A stretch of 64,000 nt of DNA from Penaeus vannamei (taxonomy: Eukaryota > Arthropoda > Malacostraca > Decapoda > Penaeidae). The position numbers and the translations under genes are program-made. This document shows, one piece after another, positions 62,207 through 64,000 of the stretch. The stretch lies in assembly GCF_042767895.1 (NCBI RefSeq), contig NC_091578.1, positions 19,655,940-19,719,939 on the forward strand, in the 5' to 3' direction. The notes under the pieces were generated by a model. It was not told where the DNA came from and ran no database searches. It worked only from the letters and a program-made list of their open reading frames with translations. How positions within the stretch are numbered: position 1 is the first letter of the stretch; the number at the start of each line of letters is the position of its first letter.

Positions 62207-63000
62207 TTAGTCGGGGATGTCCACTCGATTCTGGTGTTTCTGCTGGCCCTGTTTGGTGTGATCAGGGCGTGGAGGGGCTTGAGGAGCTGGGCACACCCCG
62301 GGGGCGAACCTTCTGTAGAAGTTAAACATGCCCAGGAATTTCCGCAGCTGCTTCTCCGTCGCTGGCCTGGGGAACTTCCTTATAGCGGTGACCTTCTCCT
62401 GCGCTGGGGTGATGCCTTGGGGGGGGGACGGTGTGGCCGAGCAAAGAGAGGGAAGCGACACCGAACTGGCATTTTCCCGGGTTGATAACGACGCCCGCGT
62501 CTTGCAGTCTGCCGAAGAGGGCGCGGAGATGGCGGGCGTGGTCTGCTTCTGAGATGCTGGCGACGAGGATGTCGTCGATGTAGGCGAAGACGCCCTCAAG
62601 GCCGCGAGTCACGTCGTTTATGAATCGCTGGAAGGGGCTGGGCGGCGTTCCTAAGACCGAAGGGCATCCTGAGGAATTCAAAAAGGCCGAAAGGTGTGAT
62701 CACGGCCGTCTTGGGGATGTCCTCTTCAGCGATCGGGATTTGGTGGAAGGCCCGCACGAAGTCGATCCTGGAAATAACCGTACAGCCAGACAGCTCGTGG
62801 GAGAAGGAGTTTCAGGTGCGGCAGGGGGTATCTGTCGGGGGGGGGTGATCGTGTTGAGGTGACGGTAATCACCGCACGGGCGCCAGTCACCGTCCTTCTT
62901 CTTCACCAGATGCAGAGGGGCCGCCCATTGACTGCTGGAAGGGCGTATAATCCCCAACTGCAATATATGGTCGAACTGCGCCCTGGCACTGCGACATCTG
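62207..63000 (-). pseudogene. Reverse transcriptase of Gypsy C
   Basis: N-terminal part: GIIRPSSSQWAAPLHLVKKK and DWRPCGDYRHLNTI, then a frameshift at a 9-G run (62837-62845). The middle is in another frame. From 62681: [20 protein letters not shown] with the catalytic YIDD at 62571-62582, VINPGKCQFGVASLSLLGHT, a second frameshift at a 9-G run (62419-62427), then ITPAQEKVTAIRKFPRPATE and KFLGMFNFYRRFAPG. Allowing for the two homopolymer indels the domain would be largely continuous. Confidence 0.85.
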
Positions 63001-63019
63001 TCGGGGGCGAGCGGACGGC

Positions 63020-63400
63020 AGCGAGAGTCGGCAGGGGGACCGTGGGTGACGATGTGGTGCCGGACTTCGTGCCGTGGTTGGGGGGCCCGGTTGATCGGCT
63101 TGGTCAAGGCCGGGGAAATTTCCCCCAGGATGTTCTTGAAGGCGCAGGTCCTGGGAAGCACTGTATAATTAGGGGGGTACTTACCAGAGGAGGGGAAGCG
63201 TTTATCTCTGTGGGAGGCCGGGGGGAGGCTGACCTCGGCCCCTATGTCGACAAGGAAACGTAGGGAGGAGGAGGCATCTCGGACGTACAATAAGCGCCTC
63301 CGAGGTCCCCGAAAGACAGGTGCGCCCAGTTTCCGCTGTACCCTCCAATCTTTGAGCGGCGGTGCAGAAGCGCTGAAGCGAGGCTGGCGGTTAGGCGGTA
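63020..63400 (-). pseudogene. Aspartic protease of Gypsy C, altered active site and deletion
   Basis: RRLLYVRDASSSLRFLVDIG contains the active-site Asp (63246-63248), but the DTG triad reads DIG. The flap and C-terminal strands expected next are missing: after SLPPASHRDKRFPSSG the text soon becomes the linker (LTKPINRAPQPRHEVRHHIV) that precedes RT. Both the substitution and the deletion would abolish Gag-Pol processing. Confidence 0.7.
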
Positions 63401-63892
63401 GAGAGCGCCTGAAGTCCCGGTCACTGTGTGGCGGCGAAAGGGTGCGACAACGAGGGCCGGGGGCGAGAGCGTTCCTGTGTAGATATCTTCTGCACAGCCT
63501 CGGATAGTGTGGCGGCGTGAGCTGCAAGGGATCCCAACGTCACGGCGGAGGTGGTGGTTGCGGCAGACACTGTCGCTTTTGACGGTGTGGGTGCCCTAGC
63601 TTCGAGCATCGCGTCGGCTTTTAGGGCAAGGTGCTCCAATGGGGCATCTGACACCAGCAGGATTTGCTGGATGTCAGCGGGCAGCCGCTTGAGGAAGAGA
63701 GAGCGCATGACGTCTGGTGGGAGCGTCCCTGCTGGTGCGGGTGAGGAGGCGCTGGGAAATGGTGAAGGATTTCTGTGGGAGTACGGCTGTCCGCGGCTTC
63801 AGACGAGAGGAAGGAGCTTAACGCGGTCAGAGGGTTAGGTGCTGCTCGCCTAAGAATGGCCTCCTTAAGCTCGTCGTAAGTGGCGCACCGAT
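63401..63892 (-). pseudogene. Late Gag of Gypsy C, N-terminally truncated by the array
   Basis: Reads, from the array edge leftward, ATYDELKEAILRR-like text, then MRSLFLKRLPADIQQILLVS, LEHLALKADAMLEARAPTPS and AATLSEAVQKISTQ, the capsid C-terminus of arthropod Gypsy Gag (compare LWLQCLPPSVRSAL in Gypsy B). No 5' LTR or Gag N-terminus is present: array sequence begins at about 63893. Confidence 0.7.
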
Positions 63893-64000
63893 ATTAAGCC
63901 TTTTGAGAGAAACGTCGAAAAAAACCTTTTCGCTTTCTAATGGTAATTATGAGGATTTTAACATTAATTCAGGTAATTATGATGATTTCCCTGATGATTC
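63893..64000 (+). repeat. Array resumes, + orientation
   Basis: AAGCCTTTTGAGAGAAACGT, then AATGGTAATTATGAGGATTT and the usual GATGATTTCCCTGATGATTC, a standard + oriented core continuing beyond the window. Its first bases follow directly, in unit phase, from the array end at 48228. Confidence 0.95.

Overview
This is a eukaryotic, animal-type window with no recognisable host gene, tRNA or rRNA. It is a patchwork of decayed LTR (Gypsy/Ty3) and non-LTR (RTE-like, I-like with RNase H, Jockey-like) retrotransposons embedded in, or abutting, a large AT-rich tandem array whose roughly 0.5-0.7 kb units are built from TAATGATAATAATGA-like words plus a conserved core of about 105 bp. This mix of arthropod-style retroelements and extreme simple-repeat content fits a decapod crustacean or another repeat-rich arthropod; that assignment is inference. 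Three runs of exactly 500 N (8144-8643, 24366-24865, 46947-47446) are scaffold gaps and all abut the array, so order and orientation across them are not guaranteed.

Layout. 1-8143: two damaged + strand Gypsy elements fused in tandem; element A (gag to mid-integrase) runs directly into the late gag of element B near 4050, and B keeps an almost continuous pol, a polypurine tract and the start of its 3' LTR. 8644-24365: array in + orientation, containing a near-identical 2.8 kb duplication 8,366 bp apart. 24866-37697: array in - orientation. Its first 7.7 kb is a collinear inverted copy of 17.2-24.4 kb, but 25.3-32.3 kb of it looks error-ridden. It is interrupted at 34117-35780 by the 5' half of an RTE-like element. 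37698-39907: array in + orientation. 39908-about 45430: a - strand I-like non-LTR element (ORF1 with three zinc knuckles; endonuclease, RT, RNase H), cut at its 3' end by the array. 45431-46946: non-coding AT-rich DNA. 47447-48228: poor-quality array.

48229-63892: a nested block on the - strand: GC-rich LTR-like DNA, a Jockey-like element, and a third Gypsy element (C) with LTR start, integrase, RNase H, RT, protease and late gag. A complete 6.0 kb I-like element on the + strand (50328-56343) sits inside the Jockey RT, exactly in the YADD catalytic box, with an 11-bp target-site duplication. The array resumes at 63893 at the same unit phase at which it stopped at 48228.

No element looks autonomous: every pol carries stops, frameshifts or deletions. 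Several frameshifts fall at homopolymers of 9 or more and may be sequencing errors. The most interesting content is architectural: the array's higher-order and inverted structure, its seamless interruption by retroelement fragments truncated at the unexpected end, and the nested insertion. All element family names rest on motif recognition and were not checked against a database.
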